Below are positions 50,945 through 62,117 of a stretch of 64,000 nt of DNA, piece after piece. Under the pieces are notes generated by a model. That model did no database searches. It saw only the letters and a list, made by a program, of their open reading frames with translations, and was not told where the DNA came from. This DNA comes from Endomychus coccineus (lineage: Eukaryota > Arthropoda > Insecta > Coleoptera > Endomychidae). Numbering within the stretch: the first letter of the stretch is position 1; every line of letters starts with the position of its first letter. The stretch lies in assembly GCA_958510875.1 (NCBI GenBank), contig OY294068.1, forward strand, positions 72,518,633-72,582,632, given 5' to 3'. The translations under genes and the position numbers were made by a program.

Positions 50945-50978
50945 CACGTACGTTTCGGTCTCCCGACCATCATCAGAA
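50945..50978 (-). ncRNA. Hammerhead-like ribozyme core of a PLE
   Basis: The minus strand reads CTGATGA (50976-50970), a GGTC/GACC stem with loop GGGA, then GAAA (50956-50953) and CGTACGTG. The catalytic core is complete. The base after the putative cleavage uridine is G rather than A, C or U, which may weaken cleavage. Confidence 0.62.
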
Positions 50979-51044
50979 GACTTATTATGTCAAAAAGGGT
51001 TCATTAAAACTAATTATAGCACAAGCGTCCATATCGCACAAATT

Positions 51045-51110
51045 TCAATCTGAAAAGCCCACGTCGTCGAAACGAACAGAACCACGAATAATCGAAATTG
51101 TATCACTTAT
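51045..51110 (+). repeat. PLE-related repeat (copy 3)
   Basis: CACGTCGTCGAAACGAACAG and CCACGAATAATCGAAATTG match copies at 17868-17925 and, inverted, 23375-23450. Confidence 0.55.
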
Positions 51111-51114
51111 AATT

Positions 51115-51535
51115 ACACGAGAGCTTTTTTTTGTCGAAGTAAACTTGACATGTATTAATGAGAATATTGTTGCCTGGCAATTTAACGAAAAAACATGCCT
51201 CTGAAAAAATTACGAGTCCCCAGGACGAGTGTAATTCGGTAAGACAATTTAATGAATATGTGAATCAATAAATTAAAAAATAAGATGTAAATTAGTTTAT
51301 TTAATTTAACGGAAAAGTACAATTGTTAAAAACACAATTATTAAAAAAAGCTTGATTTTCAGGACTTTCTTGTCTTTTGTTAATAGTTTGCTGCATGCTA
51401 GTATTTTGAGCGGTGGTAGTAACTGTTTCCTGGACGGTAGTACGAATGGAACCAATGATTTTTTTATGATGTTCTTCATCTAACTAGAGGTACGGCTTTA
51501 ATGACGATGGGTTGCTATGTTCCGTAACTTTCACA
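51115..51535. other. Non-coding DNA
   Basis: AT-rich sequence with no recognisable feature. Confidence 0.5.
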
Positions 51536-51539
51536 AGTT

Positions 51540-51830
51540 TTTGTTCAATGCATCCGTTATGTTTCGCCTTTATCGCACGCGTAGGCATGGGTTCAATTCA
51601 CCGGATCAATGTTGGACTGATTCCATGCTTCTCAGCGGCTGAGCAGATAGACTCAACGAACGTGTTATCAAATACCCCTTCGATGCACAGAAATACCTCC
51701 AGGGAGTGTTCCTCAATGGCCATAGCACCATCTCTGTTTCCTCAGGGCTGATTGTATTAAGTTCGTCAGAGGGTGCACAAATTTTCTTCTGACGATTATG
51801 AGTATGTCATCGGCATATCCACGTAACATC
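51540..51830 (-). pseudogene. LINE RT fragments in scrambled order
   Basis: On the minus strand GYADDILIIVRRKF comes first, followed by SPEETEMVLW and, in another frame, FLCIEGVFDNTFVESICSAA with EKHGISPTLI. In I/R1-type LINEs the FLDIEGAFDN block precedes YADD, so two pieces of the RT have been joined in the wrong order. Confidence 0.6.
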
Positions 51831-51959
51831 CCAGGTTGGCTACTTTTCTCAGTTCGCCATATACGACTATGGGGGATTATTTCTCATTTATAGTATTATA
51901 GGGTGTCCACAGTGTGAATACTTTTATAGTTTATTTAATAGCTTTGTAAGTACAATTTA

Positions 51960-51990
51960 TTCACCTGAAGAAGCCACCATGTGGCGAATC
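51960..51990 (+). ncRNA. Degenerate hammerhead-like motif
   Basis: CTGAAGA, a GCCAC/GTGGC stem with loop CAT, then GAAT in place of GAAA. It is similar in layout to PLE hammerheads but lacks the last core base. Confidence 0.4.
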
Positions 51991-52355
51991 ATGTCGTGTT
52001 TTCCCATACTTTTTATGGTTTGTTTGGTATTTTTTCACAGCTATTATGTGAAGTGTTTATTTGTCATTTACGTTGTAGTGCTTACTTGTGATTTTATTTC
52101 GTTGAATTTTGCTATCGTGTCAGAACCTAATTATGGAAAGTTGGCTATGATTCCTTATCAGAAATGGAGGAATTGATTCAATCCATGAAATAACTTCTAT
52201 AGCTAACACATATTATTTTCCAAAAAAAGCAGAAGCAGTAAAAGAAAATTTTTAAGTGCTTCCTCGGAGATCATATCTGTCTATAGCAGTGATAGTGACA
52301 GTATTTGTGATAACAACAGTGAAAATTTGATTTTAAAATTTCCTGTTTATTTTAT

Positions 52356-52990
52356 ATGAATAGTCTATGTATCAGGAACAAGAAATATGATTTGAAATTG
52401 TTACTGGATGAATATCTCAATTTAAAATACTTATGTTTTTCTGAACACTGGCTAACATCAAGCGAGAACTTCATAATTGATAATTATACATTAGCTGCTA
52501 CATTCTGCAGGAAGAATTTTGAACATGGTGGTGTGTCAATTTATGTCAGAGAAGAATCGAAATTTAATGTTATGAATATTTCAAAGTTTTGTATTGAAAA
52601 GGTTCTTGAATGTTGTGGAATTGAATGTTTTAAACGAATGATTATAAATTTATATTAATTTGCATATATAAAACCCCATTGGCTGATGTTGAAACTTTCT
52701 TTGTTCAATTAGAATCACTTCTCGAATTTATTCAATGTCACAAACACGATGTAATAATATGTGGAGACTTTAATATTCATTTAGAAATAAACTCAAAAGC
52801 AACGCAGAACTTCAAACATTTATGTAATGCTTTCGATTTAGACATCGTCTATGATTGTGCCACTTGAATTTCTGGTAATACGTGCTCAACTCTAGATAAT
52901 GTTGTTACAAACATCAATTTCGATGAAAAATATAACTTTGTTAACGAAACTGGATTTTCGGACCATCTTGCATCATTTCATGAACTAAAT
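52356..52990 (+). pseudogene. LINE apurinic-like endonuclease
   Basis: Pieces read LNLKYLCFSEHWLTSSENFI, then HDVIICGDFNIHLEI and, after a stop, ETGFSDHLASF. SEHW, GDFNIH and SDH correspond to the catalytic motifs of exonuclease-endonuclease-phosphatase domains that nick target DNA. Stops at 52656 and 52865 break the frame. Confidence 0.8.
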
Positions 52991-53008
52991 ATTTTAAATG
53001 AGTCAAAA

Positions 53009-54782
53009 ATGAACTTAGTTAATATTTTGTGTATCTTCAATAATAATAATCTTTCTGAATTTAATTCTTATTCCTATAATTATAACTGGAGTTCGATGTC
53101 ACTTATAACAGATGCTGAAAATAAATTGACCTTTTTTTATAATTCAATATCTAAAGCATTCCATGGTGGTTTCCCTCTGAGAAGAACCTTTCACAGAAGT
53201 AAAAAGCCCTGGTTAACTGAAGGAATTAAAATATCATCAAAAACAAAACGTTATTTATTCTTACTTAAGAACATTTTTAATAATTCATTTATCTCAAATT
53301 ATTATAAGAAATATTCTAATTTACTTAGCAAAATAGTATTGATGGCTAAAAAGAAACATAAGGATAAAATAATCAGTGAATCTGCATGTGCTCCCAAAAC
53401 AGTCTGGCAGATAATTAACACGGAAAGGGGAAAAGCATCTGAATATGAGTCAGTGAATAGTATCGTTCACTTGGGTCAAAGAGCAAATGATTCTCAAACT
53501 ATAAGTGAGCTTTTTGTTAATCACTTCAGCATTACACCGCGGGCACATGAACATTGCAGTAACCTCTACCATCCACACATTTCAACTTGTTATAGTCTGT
53601 TCCTTTCTCTGGTAACAAAAAATGAAATTTTCAATATAGTCCATAATTTAAAAAACACCAACTCTACTGGTATTGATGAATTGCCTGTTGTATTGTTAAG
53701 AAATTCTATTCAACATATTTATCCCCCTATATTGGAAATTGTTAATTCTTCTTTTCAAGATGGATACGTTCCTTCTCAATTGAAAGTCTCAAAGGTGGTA
53801 CCTGTGTTTAAAAAAGGAAAACGAGAATGTATGAATAATTATCGACCCCTAAGTTGGAATTCAATACTGGGAAAAATTTTAGAGAATCCTATGAAAAACC
53901 GCTTTGCTGACTATATAGAAAAAAAATTATTGTTGATAATCAGCATGGTTTTCGTTCTGGTAAATCTACAAATAGTGCCGCATATGAATTATTAAGCAAT
54001 ATTTATAATAACACTAAACAGTAAAAGAGTTAGTGTAGTATTAGTGTGTGACCTGTCAAAGGCATTTGACATGGTAAATCATAAAATATTAATAAATAAA
54101 ATGAAAGCGTATGGTATTCGAGGTATTGCTAGTGAATGGTTTGTTTCATATTTAGAAAATAGGTTAAACTATGTTTCAATCAAGAAAGATGGATGCGAGT
54201 ATAAATCGAGTCAAGTTAGAGTGATAATTGGTGTTCCACAAGGATCCATCCTTAGACCCATTTTATTCAATATTTTTGTAAATGACCTACCCAAACATAT
54301 TCAAGCCGATATATACGTATGCCGACGATACTACTGTAGTATTCACGGGTATAAATATTGATGAATTATTAGCTAGGATAATAAGTAAACAGCTAGAACA
54401 ATGGTTTTCGAAAAATAATTTAGTTATTAATACTGATAAAACTTATTTTATTGTTCTGAATAATTATGTTAATTTAAATTTGAATAACACCATCAAAATG
54501 GGCAATACTTACACTTACATTAAACAGGTTGAATATGTAAAATTCCTTGGGTTAACCTTAAATTGCAAATTATCATATGATTTACATATTGAAAATATTA
54601 ATCATAAATTGAACTCTGCATGTTTTGTTCTCAGATCAATTAAATCAATTGTTTCTAAGACTGCACTTCGTTCTGTTTATTATGGTCTTTTAGATAGCAA
54701 TCTACGATACTGCGTTCAATTTTGGGGAAACTCATCTTCATCTCATTCGTGTTTTGTGTGGCAGATAAAACTTTACGAATGA
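53009..54782 (+). pseudogene. LINE reverse transcriptase
   Basis: The first part has LKVSKVVPVFKKGKRECMNN and YRPLSWNSILGKILE; a frameshift near 53930-53990 moves to VCDLSKAFDMVNHKILINKM and VRVIIGVPQGSILRPILFNI. Another shift gives YADDTTVVFTGINID with WFSKNNLVINTDKT and VKFLGLTLNCKLSYDLHI. These are fingers, palm with catalytic YADD, and thumb of a CR1/Jockey-type enzyme. Two frameshifts make it inactive. Confidence 0.85.
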
Positions 54783-55147
54783 TTGCTGGTTTGGGATGGC
54801 GATATTCTTGTAGAGAGGTTTTCAAAATCCACAATATTTTAACTGTGCCGTCAATGCACATATATGCGTTGCTGCTTTTGGTTTATAATAGAAAAAAATA
54901 TGTTCTAAAAAATAACGATGTTCATAGTTATCCAACGAGGCAAAGAGAATTCCTTCGATCCATCCATTCTCATAATTCTACATATGCTAATAGTTTATTT
55001 TATAAATCAATACATATATTCAACAAATTACCACCAAACATAAAAGACTTAACAAATCAAAAATTATTTAAGAAATCCATATTCACATTACTAGACAGTA
55101 AAGCTTATTATTCTGTGAAAGAATACGAATGTGATAAGAACTTATGA
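54722..55147 (+). pseudogene. LINE C-terminal region
   Basis: KTLRMIAGLGWRYSCREVFK, then HSYPTRQREFLRSIHSHNST and FNKLPPNIKDLTNQKLFKKS form the usual end of this LINE group (HxYxTR and LP..IK blocks). It is out of frame with the RT piece and ends ~200 bases before the tail repeat. Confidence 0.78.
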
Positions 55148-55363
55148 CACGTATCTTGTAAATTCTCAATTTTAAACTTTTATAATTCATATTTTTTTGT
55201 ATTCAATGCTTCTATTACAGCTATTATATTTTGTTTTATCTCATCAATGATTCATTTTATATTCTAGTTTAGTGTTGAGGTTAGGTTTAGGTATAAGTTT
55301 AAAATTTTGTAAATCATTTTAATGGTAATTGCAATAAAGTGATCTATCTATCTATCTAATATA

Positions 55364-56686
55364 ACATTATATGTCTTGGTTCGTACAAATCACCAAATCA
55401 AGCATTGAACATTATTTCCGAATATACTGCTTTCAATTATTATTATCATTAACAGATTACTAAATAAGTTTTTCACTACGTATATTTGAACATGAATGTT
55501 TTTATGATTTTGCATAAAACCGAATGCAGCAGAACGGTTATCCTGGATAAACTGACTATGTTCGGAAATTTAATAGGATTTAATTACACATTGGAATGCA
55601 ATATATATTATCTATATTGTTCCAGCGGAATTCCATATCAGCACGTTATTTGAAATTGAAAATTTTCGATGCAGTAGATGAATAAAGAAAACAAGACTGT
55701 GATTATAATTGAATTGTGGCTGTAAAATTTCCACAGCAAACTATGTTTGAAAGCGTTCATATGTTCCTGTAGATGAAGACTTGATAAAAGAAACAAGAGA
55801 GCAACTGTGTTAGCGAAACAACTATAGCCACATGTATCTATCAAACTAGTGGAAATCGAAGTTATAACAGTTATTTCATTTAAGTATAGGTAATATTCCT
55901 CTAGATAGACCAAACAAACAACGTGATTTAGGTACTAAAAATATAGCGGAACCAAAATGTTCTAACACTATCTACATAGGTGTAGATATCCCACTTAGAG
56001 AATATGTGACTCCTAGATTTCTCGCACATTAGGTACTGAAGTAACGGGGAAGTAGCTAACAATCCCAGGTAGATGGCCATAGAGCCTCTTGGTTTCTCTA
56101 GCATTTTGTCAATCGGTATATTCATACCTCAGATGAACGCTATGGTCACTTATATAAGTAGGTATGATGTCTCTTTCTAAAATATGTTCGTTGTTGCCGC
56201 TTCTATTGGAGAGTAGCGAATACTTTGAAATTTTTAATGGAACGTCTTGTATCTAATGTTATGCTTGAATTCGCTATGAGTTTCTGGCTAACTTTAGTTG
56301 ATAGATATCTTTATCTATGTTGCACCGTTTTTGAGATAATAATTATTTTTTACTTTTTTTGACTGAACATTAGGCACTTTGAAAAAGTCTCCATATCTGT
56401 TAACTTTATAATTGTCCATTCCACAATTGAAATTGAGTGTTAGATGTAGTATACCGGAGGGTCCAAAAACGATTTATCTCGGTCTGTTAAAAAACAACTA
56501 AAAGTTATTTTTTCAAATGGAATGTACTGTATATTATTTCTTATTCAGAAAGCCTTTCAACTTTGCTACTTCCTTATGTATGGTGTTCCCATCTTTGATC
56601 GTTATTAACTTAAGAGCGTTTATTTGGAAATAATAATAATAAGCAAGAATTACTTGGAGTTTTCGAGACGGCTGTTATAAGAGTTA
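55364..56686. other. Non-coding DNA
   Basis: No gene or repeat family is recognised; all frames are short. Confidence 0.5.
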
Positions 56687-56899
56687 TTGAATTCCTGTAT
56701 CTCAACGTGTCATCAATCAATCAATTCCCTTAGATATTATTTCTTTATAAATATACCAATCGAATTATCATCAAAATTCATTAATACAGTAAAATTTTTA
56801 GATTGCACTTATTTTCAATATTTTGGACAAATATTTGGCACAGCAATGGGAATCCATATTCCAGCTACTATTGCTAACCTAGTTATGGAATGCCTATAG
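56687..56899 (+). pseudogene. Penelope-like RT fragment
   Basis: VKFLDCTYFQYFGQIFGTAM followed by GIHIPATIANLVMECL matches the PLE RT block FGTAMGSPLSP...IANLVME, which lies before the YVDD box. It ends in a stop; the following RT part is missing. Confidence 0.75.
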
Positions 56900-57059
56900 G
56901 AATCTGTAATAAATTGATTAGATTTTCAACACGTATCCCTCAAATTGTATGTCCGACTAAGGGTACGGAGTGACTGTATCTTGACAATGGTACGGCCCAG
57001 AGGTTTGGGAAATATGAAGAACATGGGCAAGAGGAATGGCTGGTATTGAAGTTCGTAAT

Positions 57060-57250
57060 TCAACTGTTATGAGGCCCAACTGTTATGAAGAATTCATAAC
57101 ATTCACATTCAAGATTTGAGTCTTCAAATTTTAATTTAGAGAAATCAGATCTGTTTGCTTCTGTTTGAGAAAAGGCTATATATGACGTTTTGTCTACATT
57201 TAAAGACAGTTTGTTGAAATGTGGCTTTTTCTTGACAGTGTACTTCAAAA
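57060..57250 (-). pseudogene. LINE RT scrap (Jockey/BS-like)
   Basis: NKLSLNVDKTSYIAFSQTEA resembles the segment after YADD in Jockey-type LINE reverse transcriptases (NKLxLNxxKTxxIxF). It is a short isolated piece. Confidence 0.55.
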
Positions 57251-57301
57251 ACTAGAACTGTATCATGAGCATATAATAGATGGATAGGTAGAATTTATTA
57301 T

Positions 57302-57313
57302 CTTAAGAGCTGT
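57302..57313. repeat. LINE target-site duplication (left)
   Basis: CTTAAGAGCTGT is repeated at 60751-60762. Confidence 0.88.
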
Positions 57314-57519
57314 TTTCTTTTTTTTTTTTTTTGTTGTGGAGGTGAAGAAACCCCTTTATGGGGAGGTTATGAGCCTTCGAATCTCAAGGTCTACTGTGAG
57401 AGTCACCATTCCAGGCATACTCACTAAAAACTTCACCCCCTTTGTAGGCTTGTCTGGCTATAGCCTCCGTTGACACTTAGGCCTACTGGCCCATTGTATC
57501 TCGCCTATGTTTCGTTTAT

Positions 57520-58014
57520 TTACGGTATCCACTCAAGTAATAAATAATATATATATAATAATTCTGGTTCGCCGTTAGGCTTTCCAAAAATTGACTGTCG
57601 TTTGCGATCAAGCGCCTCGCATTTACACAGTATGTGTGTCACTGTTTCTGTATCCTTACCGCAAAGTCTGCATGTCAGGTTGCAATTGTACAATCCCATT
57701 TTGTTTAGGTGCCCTTTTACTGGCGCATGGCCAGTCATGAGCCCTATTACGACTTTTATTTTTTCCCTATTTAGTGCTAGTAGTTCTGTCGTTCTTTTGT
57801 TACACGGGGCATTGATGTATTTCTTCCCATGTGCGTTTCCTGGGATTTTTTCCCAGAATTCTTTGTGGTTTTCCATGATCCAGTCTTCTACAGACCTTCG
57901 TGCTGTACGTTTTGGTACCCCCGTTGTCTGTTCTGGATCTGGAGCGTTCTCTGACCCTCTTTTTGCAAGTTCTTCGGCTTTTTCGTTGCCTGTCGTTCCC
58001 TGATGTCCTGGCAC
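57520..58014 (-). pseudogene. LINE RNase H end and CCHC domain
   Basis: MPGHQGTTGNEKAEELAKRG is the last RNase H motif with its catalytic His-Asp/Glu region. CRLCGKDTETVTHILCKCEA is the C-terminal CCHC zinc domain of I/R1 LINEs. A frame break near 58015-58060 separates it from the RT piece. Confidence 0.85.
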
Positions 58015-58056
58015 CCAAAATAGCTCAACGCGATTTCGGTCTGCCAGTATGTCAAG

Positions 58057-59163
58057 TTATCTTTTGCATGTCCATACCAGACGGGATGTCACTTTCTGAC
58101 TTCTCATCGCCTTAAGTGCAGCCTGACTGTCTGTCAATATGTGGATCTGCTCATCATCGATGGCTCTCCGATTGTTTTCCTTCACACATTGGAGGATTGC
58201 ATATACCTCTGCTTGGAAGACAGAGGTGTGTTTACCCAATGAATAGCTCAAGCCAGTCTTTGGGTTTCTTGAGTATACTCCTGCACCTGCACCTTTTTCA
58301 GTCTTAGACCCGTCTGTATACCAGATATTTCCCTGTAGAATGACGTTAAGGTTTGTATGTTCCCATTCAGTCCTTTCTGGTATTGATACCCTGAATGTGT
58401 TGTTGGAAGAGTATCGCTTTGGGATGTGATCTGTTCTCATGCCTAGCACGTCCCTGGTCACGATTTTTACGATACTCATGTGTCCTGGCCCAATGTGAAC
58501 ATTCTCCAGTGTATTTTGTATTCTGAAAGCATCAAGCCTGGTTTCTCCTTGGATTACCAATTGGAAGGGAGGCAATCTCAGTAGTGTCTCCATTGCTGCA
58601 GTGGGCGTAGATTCCATAGCTCCTATGATCCCAAGACATGCAAGTCTCTGGACTTTGGTCAGTATTTTCATGGTCCCTCTTTGTTGTGTTTTAGGCCACC
58701 ATACCAAAGAGGCGTATGTTATTGCGGGTTTAACCACCATGTTGTACAACCAGTAGAGCATGTTCGGTCGTAACCCCCATTTTTCCCCGAAGGAGCGTCT
58801 GGCCACATATGAGGTCTCCGCCTTTTTGATTACTTTTCCCAGATGTTGGTTCCAAGTCAATTTCGAGTCTAGTATCACCCCGAGATATTTGACTTCCCCT
58901 TTCATCTGTACGGTTTCTCCTCGAATCTTCAGAGGTCCCAAGTCCTCTGTTTTGCGTTTACGAGTGAATGCTACTATGGTGGCTTTGTGGGGACTGATAT
59001 TCAGTCCCTCTGAATCCGTCCATGTTGTCACCAGCTTCAGAGTCTTTTGCATTTGATCTCTGACCGTGGAGTTGTATTTTCCTTGTACCATGGCCACTAT
59101 GTCGTCGGCATATCCAAGGGTCCTGTATCCTTCCTCCTGGAGGGTTCTCAGTAGCCCGTCCAC
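58057..59163 (-). pseudogene. LINE reverse transcriptase C-terminal half and RNase H
   Basis: Starts at DGLLRTLQEEGYRTLGYADD, the catalytic box. VKYLGVILDSKLTWNQHL is the thumb start. IWYTDGSKTEKGAGAGVYSR, FQAEVYAILQCVKENNRRAI and ILTDSQAALKAM carry the RNase H acids. The upstream RT blocks before SRGCPQGGVLSPLLWN are deleted. Confidence 0.88.
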
Positions 59164-59420
59164 GACCAGGTTCCACAGGAGCGGAGAAAGTACTCCCCCC
59201 TGCGGGCATCCTCTGCTCTTGAGCAGAATTCTGTCAGCGGTAGCATTTTAATCCAATTATTAATTAATATACAGGACCGGGGGGTCTCAGCCGTTCTGCT
59301 GTATATCAGCCCTCGGCTCGCCCCCCGTAGACCTCTCATTTTCCGATGTCTGACCCATGGTTCCTGTATAAGGGCCACCTCAGAGTCCCCCATAGCAACT
59401 GCAAGTACTGCCGAGGCCAC
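59148..59420 (-). pseudogene. LINE endonuclease N-terminal fragment
   Basis: MGDSEVALIQEPWVRHRKMR and RGLIYSRTAETPRSCILINN are the start of an R1/I-type endonuclease. After KMLPLTEFCS the frame runs, out of phase, into the RT sequence, marking the deletion junction. Confidence 0.8.
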
Positions 59421-59740
59421 CCTACAGTGCTGGAGGTTGATCTGAAGGATCCTTATCCCTTCACCCGTCAGATTTGGGTGTTATGGTCAGGGTCCTGAAG
59501 AGTACCTTCCCGAGTCTGTAGTATACTCGGAAGTGCATCCTCTCCATTTCCCTGTAGGACTTATCGTACACGGAGAAGGCCAGAAGTTATCCTCCTTCCT
59601 TCTCCGTGTTCTTACTCATCAGAATTCATTCCCGCGTCCTCAGATCCGGATTTTGGATCCCAAGACGCCGACTGAACTCTGTTGGGTCTGTTTTCTCTGT
59701 CCCAGGGACAAAGACCAGCTCCCTGTGGCGAACCGGAAGG

Positions 59741-60555
59741 TCACCGAAATTCACCAGTCAGCTCGGCCCCCTCCCAGAGTTGCCCCAGTGAGCCGACCGT
59801 TTCCCTGAGCCAGTTTGTGGTTCTTTCGTTAGCACAGGTCGTCGATATGACCCCTGTGCTGAAGCTTGTCCTTTCGAACTGTGGAGCACTACCGCTCCCC
59901 GATGGGGCCTCAAATAGTGCATCCACAATTCTGTTCTGGACCAGGTCTGCTTGTTCCTGGCTCAGTTGAACTTCCGGATGGCGTCTGTCGATTATCGCCA
60001 TCCGGAATCCCTTTGCCACCGAGCTATAAGTGCCAGTCGACACTTGCGTGTTCCTGGCTCTCTCAATCTGGGTGGACTTTGGAGTCTGAGAGTCAGATCG
60101 AGGTCTTTTTTTTGTTTCCCCCGTCTGAGAATCCTCCCGCTCCTTCATTTTCCTCCTGTTCCGCTTTTTTCGGCGTCACAGGTTTTTCTGCCGTCCAGGT
60201 CCCGGCAGCCATTTTCTTCTCCTTCAGCAACTCCTTCCGTTGCGCTCCGGAGGGGTTTTTTCCTGAGGTCTATCTTCTCGATTCCCACAGTTATGTTGCC
60301 AGTGGTCTTGTTTTCTGCCGATTGCTCGGCAGTCCTTCCCACTGTTATTGAGGTGAGGTCGTCTACTTTCATAGATCCCTCCCCTCTTGTGTTTTCACTA
60401 TCATAGGCCATTGCTTCCTTGATAGTCTTTGTTTCCGAGTCTGAGTCGGAGCTAGCCGACATCTCCTCGGGTTTTTTTGTTTTTTTTCTCCTGTCCATAT
60501 TGATCCCACGAGTATGGAGGAAAGGGTTGATCCAGTCCTGCGATGCCCCCTGCAC
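59741..60555 (-). pseudogene. LINE ORF1 (gag-like)
   Basis: Two overlapping frames: 60555-60145 with a serine/acid-rich start (MDRRKKTKKPEEMSASSDSD), and 60148-59741 with TYSSVAKGFRMAIIDRRHPE and VQLSQEQADLVQNRIVDALF. The second resembles the conserved central part of I/R1-group ORF1. No CCHC knuckles are seen. One frameshift near 60145 separates them. Confidence 0.65.
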
Positions 60556-60750
60556 AGGACTAAGGCTGATTACTCCGAGATTTCGCCCGGTTTCTCGGAG
60601 GCCCCGTTAGTGACACCGTTTTTTAAAGACCCCGGTGCCATTCATCCCTAGCCACGGGTTCCCACAGCTTTAGATTAGGGTCTTGGCTGACTGCAGATGT
60701 GTTGTCTAAGAGCAACACACCTGGGCGGAGAGGTTGCCACATCCCTACGC

Positions 60751-60762
60751 CTTAAGAGCTGT
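60751..60762. repeat. LINE target-site duplication (right)
   Basis: CTTAAGAGCTGT matches 57302-57313. Confidence 0.88.
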
Positions 60763-60789
60763 GGACATACATAATATCACGAAGAATCG

Positions 60790-60990
60790 TCAGGTTCAAA
60801 ATCTTGTTTTGATTATAACCAACAGTTTGACTATAAAAATTTTGATATTTTGGCTAAGAAAAACAATTTATATAAAAGATGCACCCTGGAGAGATTCACA
60901 TAAAACGTGATTTTAAGTATGTTAATCACAGAACCGACATACAGTCATTATGTGAAATGTATACAAATTTAATCATGTGCTTTAGTTGAT
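60790..60990 (+). pseudogene. Penelope-like endonuclease C-terminal scrap
   Basis: SCFDYNQQFDYKNFDILAKK with NNLYKR matches the same C-terminal part as 20430-20530 (CFDYNLQFNHKNVNIL), so the same family. Stops occur after it. Confidence 0.7.
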
Positions 60991-61010
60991 GTGAATTACT
61001 GTTCAAACGT

Positions 61011-61045
61011 TGCTGACAATGATCGTGGGACCGAAACGTACTGTT
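61011..61045 (+). ncRNA. Degenerate hammerhead-like motif of a PLE
   Basis: CTGACAA at 61013 stands in place of CTGANGA; a partial stem then GACCGAAACGTAC with GAAA at 61033. One core base is changed. Confidence 0.5.
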
Positions 61046-61059
61046 ATAATCAAAGTTTT

Positions 61060-61909
61060 AAAGGAAATCTGAGATCTCACAAGGTACGATCTTCAAAACC
61101 GTCTAGAACAATAATGATGGGAAAGAAAGCAACTTCATGTCCATTTGCAAGGAAATCAAATGTTATTTAGAAGTTAGAATTGAGTGAAACATTAGTGATA
61201 CCTGGTGAGAAACTCCAAGAGGTTTTAAATAATCAAGTGAGGCATCGGAAAACTCGTGCGGAAAAGATGCTGGTGTATTCACAGAAATTAAAATTTAAAG
61301 ACAATATATATAATAATAATATCAGGCATGTAGATACTTATTATCTTCAGCTTTAAGAGTTCATTAGTATTAATAAGTATTAGAATAATAAAAGATTTGA
61401 AGTGGGGAAGTTATTCATAGGTCCAGGTAATAATGTTAATGATCTGCATATCTCAATAAATAATGTAGCAAATTCGAAGGTAGAAGTAAATAGTTAAAGA
61501 GGAAAGAAAGTTATATACAATAATACAAAGAGTTAGTAAGAATCAGTGAAAAAAAGTTTTATTCCATGAAATTAAATGAATTTTGACATTTCACATAATT
61601 TCAGGAGAAATGTATTATTATATAAACCTTTCAAAAAATAACATGTAGTCATCCAAAGAAGAAGTAAATTTGATCATGAATCAATGAAGATTATATAGAA
61701 AAGGCTCGAGATTAAGATTGAATCAATAAAACAAGAAGCTAATTCATTATAAAAGTGATATTAAGATAAAATCATGAGTGTTATCAAAAGAGGAAAAAAA
61801 AATTGTATAATGATAAATTTATAATTAGAGATTATATCATTCGAATTAGAATGTAAACAAATGGGAATAAAAAATGACAATCATGTATCAAGAATTGAAT
61901 AGACCATCA
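61060..61909. other. AT-rich non-coding DNA
   Basis: No gene or repeat is recognised. Confidence 0.5.
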
Positions 61910-61917
61910 GTTCCTAG
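61910..61917. repeat. hAT-type MITE target-site duplication (left)
   Basis: GTTCCTAG repeats at 62110-62117. Confidence 0.85.
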
Positions 61918-62109
61918 CACGGTCGTACATACAGGTCTTGGGACTCGAGGCTGTTTCCTATGTGAGAAGTGGGTCCGCTAAGCGTCGACTGTCGCGTAGT
62001 ACCAAAAAGGATGGCGCAGTATTCGAAATTCTCTGACAACTGTCATACTTGACTTGTAAACACAAGGAATACCTGCGTTTTTAGAAACAAACCTGTATGT
62101 ACGACCGTG
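61918..62109. mobile_element. hAT-type MITE, 192 bp
   Basis: Perfect 19-bp terminal inverted repeats start CACGGTCGTACATACAGGT. An 8-bp duplication GTTCCTAG flanks them. Eight-base duplications with short inverted ends are characteristic of hAT elements. No coding capacity. Its GC content is higher than the surroundings. Confidence 0.88.
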
Positions 62110-62117
62110 GTTCCTAG
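62110..62117. repeat. hAT-type MITE target-site duplication (right)
   Basis: GTTCCTAG matches 61910-61917. Confidence 0.85.

Larger units (their letters stand above)
52350..55363 (+). mobile_element. CR1/Jockey-group non-LTR retrotransposon, decayed
   Basis: Endonuclease, reverse transcriptase and C-terminal domain follow in order on the plus strand, ending in a (ATCT)n tail at 55342-55358. ORF1 is absent or unrecognised, so the copy is 5'-truncated or ORF1 has decayed. At least five frame breaks are seen. A target duplication was not found. Confidence 0.82.
57314..60750 (-). mobile_element. I/R1-group LINE with internal deletion, 3.4 kb
   Basis: Minus-strand element with a poly-A end (T-run at 57318-57332) and a 12-bp target duplication. 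ORF1 at the right, a short endonuclease N-terminus, then RT from shortly before YADD, RNase H and a CCHC domain. The C-terminal half of the endonuclease and the N-terminal half of the RT are missing, with a direct junction near 59220-59240. GC content is clearly higher than in the surroundings. Presence of RNase H and the C-terminal CCHC points to the I/R1 group. Confidence 0.9.

Noticed and set aside
59533..60406. Several plus-strand ORFs of 60-160 codons
   Set aside because: Antisense shadows of the GC-rich LINE ORF1.
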